Origin: a virus
Reading direction: 5' to 3' (one strand)
Length of the DNA: 38,048 bases
Virus record (IMG/VR): IMGVR_UViG_3300028024_000168
Location: 1-38,048 of that record
This document shows, piece by piece, positions 15,239 through 23,578 of the stretch (positions within the stretch are counted from its first letter, which is position 1; the number at the start of each line of letters is the position of its first letter). The notes under the pieces were generated by a model. It made no database searches and was not told where the DNA came from. It worked only from the letters and a program-made list of their open reading frames with translations. Both the position numbers and the translations under genes were made by a program.

Positions 15239-15240
15239 CG

Positions 15241-16746
15241 ATGGCCGACGAAGCCCCGAAGCCCGAATCATCGGCGCGGACGGCGCCCGGCGTGCTCGGC
15301 GCCGAAGTCGCGAATGTGCTGCGCAACGTTTATGTGCGGCCGTTCGCCGGCATCCTCTATCCGTTCGACCCGACCCTGCGCACGCGCGGCGGCGGCTGGG
15401 ACTACCAGATCTATGAGCGGGCCGAGGAAGATCCGCGCGTCTACGCCATGCTGCAGAAGCGCAAAGGGGCGCTCGCGGCCTATCCCATCCAGCTCGATGC
15501 CGCCTCGGAAGATCCGGTCGACGTCGCGGCGAAGGAGCTGGTCGAGCGGGCCTTGAAGCTCTTTCCGTTCCAGCGCGTGGTGAAGGATCTGCTCGACGCG
15601 GTCATGAAGGGCTTCGCCGTCGACGAGATCATGTGGAGCGTGGTCGATGGCGAGATCATGCCAACCGGCGCCTATCGCCGCGATCAGCGCCGCTTCCGCT
15701 TCGGCGAGGATTACTCGCTGCGCCTGATCGACTGGCAGAACCTGCTGCTTGGTCTGCCGGTGCCCGACCGCAAGTTCATCGTGCACAGCTTCGACCGCCA
15801 TGACGGCGACCCCTATGGCCGCGGTCTCGGCCGCATGCTGTTCTGGAAATGGCTGTTCAAGCGCCAGAACGAGGCGAGCTGGCTGATCCATAACGAGAAG
15901 TTCGCGAGCCCGACCGTCCATGGCAAGCATGACCCGGAAGCCAGCGAGCAGACCAAGGAAGCGCTGCTCGCCTCCTGCTCGGCGGTGGCGCTCGAGACGG
16001 CGATCATCACCGACAGTAACACCGAAATCGAGTTGCTCGAGGCGGAAGGGCGCGGTGCCGGCGACACCTATGCCGCCTTCAAGGACAGCCAGAACGACGA
16101 CATCACCGAGATCGTGCTCGGCGCCACCTTCACCGCCGCCTCGGGCGGGCTCGACGGCGCCAGCGGCGCCGATGCCGACACCGACGACCGGCTTGAACTG
16201 GCGAAGTCCGACGCCGGCGACTTGGCTGAGACACTCAACGGCACGCTGGTCAAATGGATCGTCGAGCTGAATTTGCCGGCCGCTCGGCCGCCGACGCTCC
16301 GATGGCTGATCGATGCCGAGGAGGATCTGACGGCACGGGCGGCGATCGACGACAAGATCCGTACCTGGGGCTACAAGCCGACCTTGGCCTATGTGCAGGA
16401 GAAGTATGGCGGCGAATGGGTCGAGGCGGCAGCGCCGCCGGCACCCGATCCGTTCGCGCAGGATAGTCCTGCGCCGGCATCCTTCGCCGAAGGCAGCACC
16501 CCACCGGGCGTGCTCGCCGTCTCGGCCTTCGCCCAGCGCGGCACCGACCAGGTGCGCTCGACCATCGACGGCTGGGTCGGCCAGGTCCGCCAGCTCATGG
16601 GCCAGGCCGGCTCGATCGAGGAGCTGCGCGACCGGCTGATCGAGCTGTACCCGTCGATGTCCGGCGCGATGTTCGCCGAGGTCATGAGCGAGGCGCTGCA
16701 GGTCGGCGATCTCGCCGGCCGTTACGAGGCCGGCCGTGGCCGATGA
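15241..16746 (+). CDS. Portal protein (DUF935, Mu gp29-like)
   Basis: The 501-residue protein matches the DUF935 portal family, with ERAEEDPRVYAMLQKRKGAL near the N-terminus, a conserved QRRFRFGEDYSLRLID segment, and YGRGLGRMLFWKWLFKR in the clip/wing region. Portals form the 12-subunit ring that terminase docks on and that DNA passes through. The C-terminal 100 residues are Pro/Ala-rich then helical. Position between terminase and MuF is as in Mu. It starts two bases after the terminase stop. Confidence 0.93.
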   Translation: MADEAPKPESSARTAPGVLGAEVANVLRNVYVRPFAGILYPFDPTLRTRGGGWDYQIYERAEEDPRVYAMLQKRKGALAAYPIQLDAASEDPVDVAAKELVERALKLFPFQRVVKDLLDAVMKGFAVDEIMWSVVDGEIMPTGAYRRDQRRFRFGEDYSLRLIDWQNLLLGLPVPDRKFIVHSFDRHDGDPYGRGLGRMLFWKWLFKRQNEASWLIHNEKFASPTVHGKHDPEASEQTKEALLASCSAVALETAIITDSNTEIELLEAEGRGAGDTYAAFKDSQNDDITEIVLGATFTAASGGLDGASGADADTDDRLELAKSDAGDLAETLNGTLVKWIVELNLPAARPPTLRWLIDAEEDLTARAAIDDKIRTWGYKPTLAYVQEKYGGEWVEAAAPPAPDPFAQDSPAPASFAEGSTPPGVLAVSAFAQRGTDQVRSTIDGWVGQVRQLMGQAGSIEELRDRLIELYPSMSGAMFAEVMSEALQVGDLAGRYEAGRGR

Positions 16747-17962
16747 GCCGGTAACGCCGGAATACGCCGCCCTGCCGTTCCAGGAGGCGGTCGAGTTCTT
16801 CCGGCAGAAGGTCAACGTCCCGTCCGCCAAATGGGCCGACGTCCTCGGCGGTGCCCATGCCCGCGCCTTCACCGTCGCCGGCGCCACCAAGGAAGGCATG
16901 CTCGCCGACTTCCGCACGGCGATCGACAGCGCCATCGCCGACGGCACCACGCTCGACACCTTCCGCAAGGGCTTCGACGACATCGTCCAGCGCTATGGCT
17001 GGGACTACAAGGGCGGCCGGGCCTGGCGGACGCGCACCATCTTCGAGACCAACCTCTCGACCGCCTATGCCGCCGGCCGTTATGCGCAGATGACCGACCC
17101 GGACGTGGTCCGGCTCAATCCCTATTGGCGCTACCGGCATTCCGACAACGTCAAGCATCCCCGGCCGGAGCATCTGGCCTGGGACGGGCTCGTGCTGCGC
17201 CATGACGATCCGTGGTGGTCAACGCACATGCCGCCCAATGGCTGGGGCTGCCAATGCTCGGCCGAGCCGCTGTCGGAACGAGAGCTGAAGGCGTTGGGCA
17301 AGAACGGTCCCGATCGGGCGCCGGCGTCGGACATGCGGCCGGCCACCCTCAACACCTCGGCCGGGCCGGTCACCATTCAGGTGCCCAAGGGCGTCGATCC
17401 CGGCTGGGGCTACAGCGTCGGCGAGGCGGCCTCGGGCAAGAAGCTCGCCGAGCTGCAGATGGATGCCTGGCGCGCAGAGGGCGAGGCCGCCTGGGAGAGC
17501 TTGACGCCGGGGGATTGGGCAAGCGCTGGCAGGCCGAAGGCGCTGCCGGTGGATGAGGCCGCAGCGTCGCCGGCGTCGGCCCCGGTCGGGCTGCAGGCGG
17601 CGATCGAGCGCGCGATCGGCGGCTCAACCGCAGCACTGCCATTGCCGACCGGCGATACCGTGCAGATCGATGCCGCGGCACTAGCCGCGCACCTGCCGGC
17701 CGGCCAGGCGCGATTCGTGCCGCTGCTGCCCGAGCTGCTGCGCGACCCGGCCGAGATCTGGCTGCGGTTCGAGCGGCACAAGGGCACGGGCAAGGTTGTG
17801 TTGCGGCAGCGGCTGATCAAGCTGCTGCGGTTTGCCGATCGGCAAACGGTCGCGATGGTGCTGCAGGCGAGCGGCGGCAGTCTCGATACCTGGACGGTGC
17901 TGCACGATCTCGACCAGCTGCAGGCTCAGCGGGCCGGGCATTTGCTGTGGGCGCGACCGTGA
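16736..17962 (+). CDS. Head morphogenesis protein (MuF, gp30-like)
   Basis: This 408-residue protein carries the phage Mu protein F domain: RAWRTRTIFETNLSTAYAAG, the WRYRHSDNVKHPRPEH segment and the signature HMPPNGWGCQCSAEPLS with paired cysteines. MuF proteins are minor head proteins needed for assembly and often enter the host with the DNA. A C-terminal part (about 270-408), after a Pro/Ala linker, contains a beta-rich unit with FERHKGTGKVVLRQRLIK, which resembles the barnase/EndoU-colicin/phage-Mu-F-like C-terminal nuclease-fold extensions and may be a separate domain. The GTG start overlaps the portal end by 11 bases. Confidence 0.92.
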   Translation: MADEPVTPEYAALPFQEAVEFFRQKVNVPSAKWADVLGGAHARAFTVAGATKEGMLADFRTAIDSAIADGTTLDTFRKGFDDIVQRYGWDYKGGRAWRTRTIFETNLSTAYAAGRYAQMTDPDVVRLNPYWRYRHSDNVKHPRPEHLAWDGLVLRHDDPWWSTHMPPNGWGCQCSAEPLSERELKALGKNGPDRAPASDMRPATLNTSAGPVTIQVPKGVDPGWGYSVGEAASGKKLAELQMDAWRAEGEAAWESLTPGDWASAGRPKALPVDEAAASPASAPVGLQAAIERAIGGSTAALPLPTGDTVQIDAAALAAHLPAGQARFVPLLPELLRDPAEIWLRFERHKGTGKVVLRQRLIKLLRFADRQTVAMVLQASGGSLDTWTVLHDLDQLQAQRAGHLLWARP

Positions 17963-18468
17963 ACAGTAGCGTCGGCGTCAGGATCACCGTCACCGACAAG
18001 GAGATCCGCGAGGCGCTCACCCGCCTGGCCGAGAAGGATGGTGGGCTCGTTCGAGTCGCCCTCAAGAATATCGGCCAGGCGCTGCTGAAATCGACGCGCG
18101 CCCGATTCGATAGCGAGACGGCGCCGGACGGATCGCATTGGAAGCCGCTGAACCCGGAATACAAGCAGGGCAAGCGGGGCTTGAAGATCCTGCAGGGCGC
18201 CGGAGTCGCCGGCGGGCTGCTGGGCTCGATCAATGCGCGCGTGACCGGCAACCGGCTGGAGATCGGGACCAACAAGGTCTATGCGGCGATCCATCAGTTC
18301 GGCGGGGTGATCGTGCCGAAGCGCTATCCGGCTTTGGTGTTCAGGATCGGCGGCAAGCTCGCGTTTGCCAGAAAGGTGACGATACCGGCGCGGCCGTTCT
18401 TGGGGGTTTCGGCGGGAGATCGGAAGATGGCACTGGAAGTGGCGGGCCGTATCGCCACCCTTAAATAA
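17959..18468 (+). CDS. Virion morphogenesis protein (gpG-like, Mu gp31)
   Basis: The 169-residue protein shows the phage virion morphogenesis family pattern: a helical start, LKNIGQALLKSTRARFDSET then PDGSHWKPLNPEY, GLLGSINARVTGN, and IPARPFLGVSAGD near the end. In Mu the G gene product is a tail-completion/virion assembly protein. GTG at 17959 overlaps the previous stop (GTGA), as elsewhere here; an in-frame GTG at 17947 is the alternative. In Mu the next genes are the protease and capsid, but here a cargo gene intervenes. Confidence 0.9.
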   Translation: MNSSVGVRITVTDKEIREALTRLAEKDGGLVRVALKNIGQALLKSTRARFDSETAPDGSHWKPLNPEYKQGKRGLKILQGAGVAGGLLGSINARVTGNRLEIGTNKVYAAIHQFGGVIVPKRYPALVFRIGGKLAFARKVTIPARPFLGVSAGDRKMALEVAGRIATLK

Positions 18469-18612
18469 CAAGGAGACTGATAGCGAAGCAGCAACAAGCG
18501 ATGCTGACTTGTCCATGGCTGCCTTACTAAACGACCGAGCCCGGATGGCTGATGCACACCCCATGACAACCCAAGCTACCGCATTCGACGACATTGCAGT
18601 TATCAGTGGTAT

Positions 18613-18618
18613 TATAAT
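18613..18618 (+). promoter_or_regulatory. Consensus -10 box for the ATPase-nuclease cargo gene
   Basis: A perfect TATAAT sits 39 bases before the ATG at 18657, in an AT-rich stretch that breaks from the backbone. A -35 is less clear: GACATT at 18590-18595 gives a 17-bp spacing. With GGGAGG at 18645-18650, six bases before the start, the cargo gene appears to have its own expression signals. The rest of 18469-18612 is non-coding. Confidence 0.55.
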
Positions 18619-18656
18619 CCGGAATGCGCCTGAATGGGAGAATCGGGAGGATTATC

Positions 18657-20717
18657 ATGCATCTTGCTCACCTAGTGATTCGGAATCTTCGGGCGCTGAC
18701 AGACATAGATTTCCCCCTCAGCTCCCGAGTTAACGTTATCGTCGGGCCGAACGCGGTGGGTAAGACAACCATACTGCAAGCTGTACGTCTGGCGAAAGCC
18801 ATACTAGCCCCACGGACACAAAATGAAACGCAGCAAGTCCTTATCTCGCTGGGCGCTGCTTCCCCACATTTTCCACAAAGGTTATTCCTTAATAGCCTCG
18901 CGAGAGAAATCACGCAGCCGGTTGAGATCCGTTGTACCTATGCCCTGCTCGATGAAGAGATTGCTATCTTGCGATCCTCCATGCCATCACTGGTACAAAG
19001 TGTTGTTGCTTCAAGGATCGGACAAGCTTTTGCGAATCCAGCGATCTTGCTTCAGTTTATGCAATCTTCTGAGGGCCAAACGGCAATCACAGCAACTACG
19101 ATCGAAGTTAGCGGGGTCCTATCTCGGCTGGAGTCTGATAAGTCTCTAGTACTTGGTGTGTCAATGAATGGTGCTACAGGACAGATTATTGCATCTGACC
19201 CGCTCGCCGGCGCAATGATTGCCTTCCTTGATCAAAGACTCCCACCCTCTATCTCGCTTTTCTCGTTCTTCCCTGCTGATAGAGCGCTTCCAATGGGCGA
19301 GGTAAATCTTCAACTTGGAGGCCCCGATATGCAGCAACAAATGGAGGCCCATAACTCGCAGCCACAACTAAAATATCTTCGCCTAAAAAACCTTATTATT
19401 AATTCACTTGTCGTGACTGGAACTGAGCGTGATGATCTTCAGGGTGAATTCGAAACAATATTCTCCGGATTACTGGCCGGCCGCAAGATAAAGCTCATAA
19501 ACGTAAACGAACTCGGGTTGCTTTCGGTCATTACGGAAGAAATATCTACAGGCCGCTTGATTGAACTGGACAGCTTGAGCAGTGGCGAAAAAAATATCGC
19601 ACTAACGTTTTTGATTGTGGCGCGCTCCATCGCAAAGGGGGGTGTAGCCTTATTTGATGAGCCAGAGCTACATCTCAATCCCGCAGTGGCAAAGGATGTT
19701 CTACCATTTATCATAAATCAGTATGCCATACCAAAAGACATTCAGTTTATCATGTGCACTCATTCTCCGGAAATACTTTCGGGAGCGTTTGGAAATGAGG
19801 ACTGCGCGCTTTTACACTTAAAGTCAGCCTCGGTCATCTCGCGAGTAGGAAGGAGAGCTCTTGATGAATACGCAGACGCGCTCCAACGTCTCGGAACGTC
19901 AGTTAGCGAAAGCCTTCTCTACGAAGGAACTGTGTTAGTGGAAGGCGATGACGATGTAGCCTTTCTGGAAGGTGGTTTCCCTGAGATCTTCAGAAAATAC
20001 AAAGTTAAAGATCGAGGCGGCCGACGAGAAATAGAGAAAACGATCGCTGATCTCCAAGCTATGGAAGGTAGGGGGGAAAAGGTCGCGCCCATATTCCTTA
20101 TCTTTGACCGTGATGAAGAGCCAACTGGTCTAAAATCTTCGGCTGCAGTTCGAGTTATGCAGTGGACCCGGCGATGTGTCGAGAACTACATGATCGATCT
20201 AGATGTAATTGCGGACCTGCTGAAGGATTCGTCCGTTACTAGAAGGCCGATCAGCAGTGAGGGCGAAGCTCATAAATTAACGCGAGAACTCGCCCAGAAG
20301 CAGTTGCTACTAGTGGCTGCGAGGGACACTTTTAACAGCTATGGTTATCTTAATCCTTGCCTTACGAAAGAGGATTTACAGATGGGAGATTTAGAATCGC
20401 TTGGAAGCGCCTTCTACGATCGAATTTCTACAGCTCGTGCGTCTATCCCAGACAGCCCCAAGGATGCGTGGATTGCTCAATTTGAGAAGAACGTTAACGA
20501 GCGCAAGCAGGCTCTGCATTTGGTTTGGGATAGTAAGTGGAGAGATCTCTGCGATGGGAAGAAATTGATATCGGACTTGCATAAAGCTGCGGATTTGAGA
20601 ATGTCGGAGTCCGCCTTCAAAGCCCGAATTACGCAAAGAATGCGTGATACATCTTCAGACTTGTGGAGAGTGGTTAAGGGTATCTTGGAGGACTTTATGA
20701 AGCGGCCGGCAGGGTAG
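18657..20717 (+). CDS. ABC-type ATPase fused to TOPRIM/DUF4435-like nuclease (OLD/PARIS-like)
   Basis: This 686-residue cargo protein begins MHLAHLVIRNLRALTDID, typical of SMC/RecF-like ATPases. It has Walker A at residues 30-38 (GPNAVGKTT), an ABC signature at 307-311 (LSSGE), Walker B at about 330-335 (LFDEPE, Asp334-Glu335) and a switch histidine in MCTHSPE. The C-terminal third has Glu429 with Asp431-433 (VEGDDDVAF) and Asp484-x-Asp486 (IFDRDEE), the acidic pattern of TOPRIM nucleases, then WTRRCVENYMIDLDVI as in DUF4435. OLD nucleases and the AriA+AriB pair of PARIS share this build; a fused AriA-AriB would have about this length. Both are anti-phage systems. The start is set by GGGAGG six bases upstream; an ATG at 18624 lacks support. 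Codon use is far less GC-rich than the backbone. Confidence 0.85.
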   Translation: MHLAHLVIRNLRALTDIDFPLSSRVNVIVGPNAVGKTTILQAVRLAKAILAPRTQNETQQVLISLGAASPHFPQRLFLNSLAREITQPVEIRCTYALLDEEIAILRSSMPSLVQSVVASRIGQAFANPAILLQFMQSSEGQTAITATTIEVSGVLSRLESDKSLVLGVSMNGATGQIIASDPLAGAMIAFLDQRLPPSISLFSFFPADRALPMGEVNLQLGGPDMQQQMEAHNSQPQLKYLRLKNLIINSLVVTGTERDDLQGEFETIFSGLLAGRKIKLINVNELGLLSVITEEISTGRLIELDSLSSGEKNIALTFLIVARSIAKGGVALFDEPELHLNPAVAKDVLPFIINQYAIPKDIQFIMCTHSPEILSGAFGNEDCALLHLKSASVISRVGRRALDEYADALQRLGTSVSESLLYEGTVLVEGDDDVAFLEGGFPEIFRKYKVKDRGGRREIEKTIADLQAMEGRGEKVAPIFLIFDRDEEPTGLKSSAAVRVMQWTRRCVENYMIDLDVIADLLKDSSVTRRPISSEGEAHKLTRELAQKQLLLVAARDTFNSYGYLNPCLTKEDLQMGDLESLGSAFYDRISTARASIPDSPKDAWIAQFEKNVNERKQALHLVWDSKWRDLCDGKKLISDLHKAADLRMSESAFKARITQRMRDTSSDLWRVVKGILEDFMKRPAG

Positions 20718-21036
20718 CTTTCGAAGTCATCGCAGCGCCCAAAATTTCTTACGGACCGAGGGTGGGTAACGTCGGCGACGCGCACGATGATCGGGCATTC
20801 TGTTAAGGGATGGGGGCTCGTAGATACCCGATATTGGGCTATGGCACGCCAAGGCCCCGTTACACCCTCGTTACTGACGATGTTTCAGGCAAAGATGATC
20901 ATCCGTTCTTGGTGCGGCCATAGGTCCCTGATTTCTTGGCGCTAGGGTCCCGATCCCGCACCCTTATCTCTTGCCTCCATTCGCCTGAGAATCCGCCTCG
21001 ATCAGCCCGACCATCGGGCAGCGTCGAGCGGACCTC
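20718..21036 (+). other. Non-coding boundary between cargo gene and protease I
   Basis: No gene is supported here. The first part continues the moderate GC of the cargo and holds a near-perfect 12-base palindrome at 20827-20838 (CCCGATATTGGG). The second part has the block shared with the upstream region of the endolysin gene. The last 60 bases before the ATG are GC-rich, with no strong Shine-Dalgarno (GAGCGGAC at 21026-21033 is the best). Confidence 0.55.
20903..20970 (+). promoter_or_regulatory. Candidate late promoter/activator site upstream of protease I
   Basis: This is the second copy of the block described at 10995-11063. It has CCGTTCTTG then CGGCC at 20915-20919, and the core at 20944-20970. 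It also contains an internal near-repeat (GGTCCCTGAT at 20923-20932 and GGGTCCCGAT at 20945-20954) spaced 22 bases, about two helical turns, which would suit two half-sites of a dimeric activator. The place corresponds to Mu promoter PI. Confidence 0.5.
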
Positions 21037-22155
21037 ATGCAGCAATTCGAGATCTTCAAGGCCGGCACCCACACCGCGGTAAGCGGCGCCACCATCGCCT
21101 TCAGCACCACCGACCTGGCCGATGCCGTCGCCGCCTATGATCCGGCGCTGCATGAGGCGCCGCTGGTGGTCGGTCATCCGGCGATGGACGCGCCGGCCTA
21201 TGGCTGGGTCCAGTCGCTGAAGCTCGCTGGCGACCGTCTGGTGGCGGTGCCGCAGCAGGTCGATACGGCCTTTGGCGAACTGGTGCAGGCCGGCCGCTTC
21301 AAGCAGCGCAGCGCCAGCTTCTATCCGCCCGATCACCCGGCCAACCCCAAGCCCGGCCATTGGTATCTGAAGCATGTCGGCTTCCTCGGCGCCGCCGCTC
21401 CGGCGGTGAAGGGCTTGAAGCCGGTGGCGTTCGGCGAGATCGAGGGCACGCTCGACTTCGCCGACTGGCAGGGCCTGGCCGTCGCCGGCCTGTTCGGCAA
21501 GCTTCGGGATTTCTTCATCGCGCAGTTCGGCCAGGACAAGGCCGATGCGGTGCTGCCGAGCGACGCCATCGACAGCCTCAAATTCGACGCCGCCCAGCCC
21601 GATTGCGATCCGGCGCCGGCAGACCCCACCCCTTCCTATGCGGAGAACCCCAGGATGACCGTGACCAACCCGGCCGGCGCCGTGCCGACCGAGGCCGAGC
21701 TGCGGGCGCGTGCCGACAAGCTCGCCGCCGACGAAAAGAAGCACGCAGCCAACGAGGCCGCCTTCGCCGAGCTGCAGCGTACCGTGCGCTCCGCCCAGAT
21801 CGTGACCCTGGTCGACGGTCTCGTTGCCGGCCGCAAGCTGCCCTCGGGTGAGAAGGCCGGCCTGATCGCCTTCATGGAAGCGCTGCCGGCCGGCGACCAC
21901 GTGATCGAGTTCGCCGAAGCCGGCGGCAAGACCGCCAAGCTGGCGCCGTTGGACTACCTTAGCGGCCTCTTCGCCCGCCTGCCGAACCTGGTGCATTTCG
22001 GTGAGGTGGCGCCGGCGCTCGATCCCGTGAACTTCGCCGAGGATGCCAACAGCATCACGACGCTGTCGCAGCGCTACATCGCCGAGCAGAAGGCGATCGG
22101 CCGGACGGTCTCGCCGGCCGAGGCGGTCTCGCATGTGACGAGGGCTCGGCGATGA
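21037..22155 (+). CDS. I: Prohead protease with C-terminal scaffold (Mu gpI-like)
   Basis: The 372-residue protein matches the Mu I-type protease: N-terminal FEIFKAGTHTAVSGATIAFS, then LVVGHPAMDAPAYGWVQSLK, FKQRSASFYPPDHPANPKPG and YLKHVGFLGAAAPAVKGLKP. The conserved His in GHP and Ser in RSAS are likely active-site residues by analogy with Mu I and related serine proteases. After residue 200 an Ala/Glu/Lys-rich helical scaffold segment begins (ELRARADKLAADEKKHA). The enzyme processes the scaffold and matures the prohead. It is the first gene after the candidate late promoter. Confidence 0.92.
   Translation: MQQFEIFKAGTHTAVSGATIAFSTTDLADAVAAYDPALHEAPLVVGHPAMDAPAYGWVQSLKLAGDRLVAVPQQVDTAFGELVQAGRFKQRSASFYPPDHPANPKPGHWYLKHVGFLGAAAPAVKGLKPVAFGEIEGTLDFADWQGLAVAGLFGKLRDFFIAQFGQDKADAVLPSDAIDSLKFDAAQPDCDPAPADPTPSYAENPRMTVTNPAGAVPTEAELRARADKLAADEKKHAANEAAFAELQRTVRSAQIVTLVDGLVAGRKLPSGEKAGLIAFMEALPAGDHVIEFAEAGGKTAKLAPLDYLSGLFARLPNLVHFGEVAPALDPVNFAEDANSITTLSQRYIAEQKAIGRTVSPAEAVSHVTRARR
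21655..22155 (+). CDS. Internal in-frame scaffold product (Mu Z-like)
   Basis: In Mu the scaffold Z is made from an internal start in gene I and shares its C-terminus. Here an ATG at codon 207 (21655), opening with MTVTNPAGAV, lies right after the protease domain, and GGAG at 21642-21645 is nine bases upstream. It would give a 166-residue protein made of the coiled-coil-like scaffold region. The junction between a Pro/Asp-rich linker and this Met supports the internal start, but expression is inferred. Confidence 0.6.
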   Translation: MTVTNPAGAVPTEAELRARADKLAADEKKHAANEAAFAELQRTVRSAQIVTLVDGLVAGRKLPSGEKAGLIAFMEALPAGDHVIEFAEAGGKTAKLAPLDYLSGLFARLPNLVHFGEVAPALDPVNFAEDANSITTLSQRYIAEQKAIGRTVSPAEAVSHVTRARR

Positions 22156-22520
22156 GCATCGGCCATAGCCGCGCCCGCACCGCGCAGGCGGCGATCGTCC
22201 AGTGCCGCTTCGTCAAGCCCGGCACCCAATCGGGCACCGCCATCCAGGCCGCCGCCGCCACCGACAGCCTCACGGGCGTCTCCCAGCTCTTCAACAACCC
22301 GCAGGCCGGCCAGCGCGTCGACGTCATCGTCGCCGGGCCGGCCAAGCTGGAGCTGGGCGCCACCGTCAAGGACGGCGACTTGCTCACCGCCGATGCCGAG
22401 GGGCGCGGCGTCGGCATCGGTGCGGCGCCGGCCGCCGGCACCCGCGTCGGCGCCCAGGCGCTCTTCCCCGGCAATGTCGGTGACGTGATCGACGTCATCG
22501 TCGTCAACAGCCTCGCGTAA
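22152..22520 (+). CDS. Capsid decoration/cement-like protein
   Basis: The 122-residue protein overlaps gene I by ATGA and precedes the capsid gene. It is beta-rich and Ala/Gly/Val-rich, with a segment (ATVKDGDLLTADAEGRGVGI) and an end (GDVIDVIVVNSLA) that follow the pattern of DUF2190-type capsid cement proteins. Its place between the scaffold and the major capsid protein is typical for head decoration proteins. The assignment is by pattern and position only. Confidence 0.65.
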   Translation: MSIGHSRARTAQAAIVQCRFVKPGTQSGTAIQAAAATDSLTGVSQLFNNPQAGQRVDVIVAGPAKLELGATVKDGDLLTADAEGRGVGIGAAPAAGTRVGAQALFPGNVGDVIDVIVVNSLA

Positions 22521-22532
22521 CGGAGACCCCGC

Positions 22533-23573
22533 ATGTCGCTCATTTCCGCCGTCTCGGGCGCCGTCATCCCGGCCTCCAACGGGTCGAGCTTCCCGATCAC
22601 GCCCGAGCTGACCTCGGTCGCGATCCAGTACCGCAACCCGGCCCAGACCCTCATCGCCGACGACGTCATGCCGATGACGCCGCCCATGGGCACCAAGAAG
22701 TTCAAGTACACCAAGTTCGATCTCGGCAATAACTTCACCATCCCCGATCTGCAGGTGGGGTCGCGCTCGAAGCCGGGCGAGTACGAGGTGCCCGGCGTGG
22801 AGGTGCCCGACGAGTGCGTCGATTACGGGCTCGAAGGCTTCATCCCGCAGGATGACATCGACCAGGCCGCCTCGCTCCGGGCCATGGATCAGTCGATCAT
22901 CGATCCGCAGCTCCTCCAGACCGAGGTCTTGACCGATGTCGTCATCCTCGGCCGCGAGCGCCGCGTCTCGAACATCGTCTTCAATCCGGCCAACTATCTG
23001 CCGCAGCTGACCGAGGATCTCTCGGCCAATAGCGGCGCGCAGCAGTTCGACAATTTTGCGTCGAGCGACCCGATCGCCGTGCTGACCGCATTCCTCGACA
23101 GCTGCGTGGTGCGCCCGAACATGCTCGTCTTCGGCCAGGTCGCCTGGTCCGCGATCCGCCGCCATCCGCGCATCATGAAGGCGATCAACCGCGACGCCGG
23201 CGACACCGGCACCGCCAGCCGGCAACAGGTCGCGGACATCTTCGAGGTGGCGCAGATCAAGGTCGGCTCGTCCTGGGTGAACCTCACCCTCAACGGCACC
23301 AACCCGACGCTCGCCCGCACCTGGGGGCCGCATTGCGCCGGCCTGTTCGTCGATCCCCAGGCCGCGCGCACCAAGGGGCTGACCTGGGGCTTCACCGCCA
23401 ACTATCGCGGCCGGTATGCCGGCGCGCTGCCCGATCAGCGCATGGGCGCCCGTGGCGGCGTCTGGGTCCGCGTGATCGAGACCGTCAAGGAAGAGGTTGC
23501 GGCCCAGGAGGCCGGCTTCCTGCTCACCAACGTCGCCGGCCAGATCCCGGCGGCCGAGCCCGAGCAGAACTGA
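22533..23573 (+). CDS. Major capsid protein
   Basis: The 346-residue protein follows GGAG at 22522-22525 and lies directly after protease/scaffold and decoration genes. It starts with a flexible arm, then SFPITPELTSVAIQYRNPAQ and TLIADDVMPMTPPMGTKKFK, and has a mid-domain with MLVFGQVAWSAIRRHPRIMK, a stretch seen in HK97-fold capsids of Mu-like and related phages. It does not look like Mu gpT to my eye, so the capsid may have been exchanged with another lineage. It forms the icosahedral shell. Confidence 0.85.
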   Translation: MSLISAVSGAVIPASNGSSFPITPELTSVAIQYRNPAQTLIADDVMPMTPPMGTKKFKYTKFDLGNNFTIPDLQVGSRSKPGEYEVPGVEVPDECVDYGLEGFIPQDDIDQAASLRAMDQSIIDPQLLQTEVLTDVVILGRERRVSNIVFNPANYLPQLTEDLSANSGAQQFDNFASSDPIAVLTAFLDSCVVRPNMLVFGQVAWSAIRRHPRIMKAINRDAGDTGTASRQQVADIFEVAQIKVGSSWVNLTLNGTNPTLARTWGPHCAGLFVDPQAARTKGLTWGFTANYRGRYAGALPDQRMGARGGVWVRVIETVKEEVAAQEAGFLLTNVAGQIPAAEPEQN

Positions 23574-23578
23574 TCCTC

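Noticed and set aside
15268-16983. Very long reverse-strand open frame (571 codons) opposite the portal and MuF genes
   Set aside because: Long antisense frames are expected in very GC-rich coding DNA. Its product is Arg/Ala/Gly-rich with no fold pattern, while the + strand encodes well recognised portal and MuF proteins. The same holds for the long reverse frames opposite A, terminase, gpN and sheath.
20827-20838. CCCGATATTGGG near-palindrome as an operator
   Set aside because: A single 12-base imperfect palindrome with no second copy found is too weak to call an operator.
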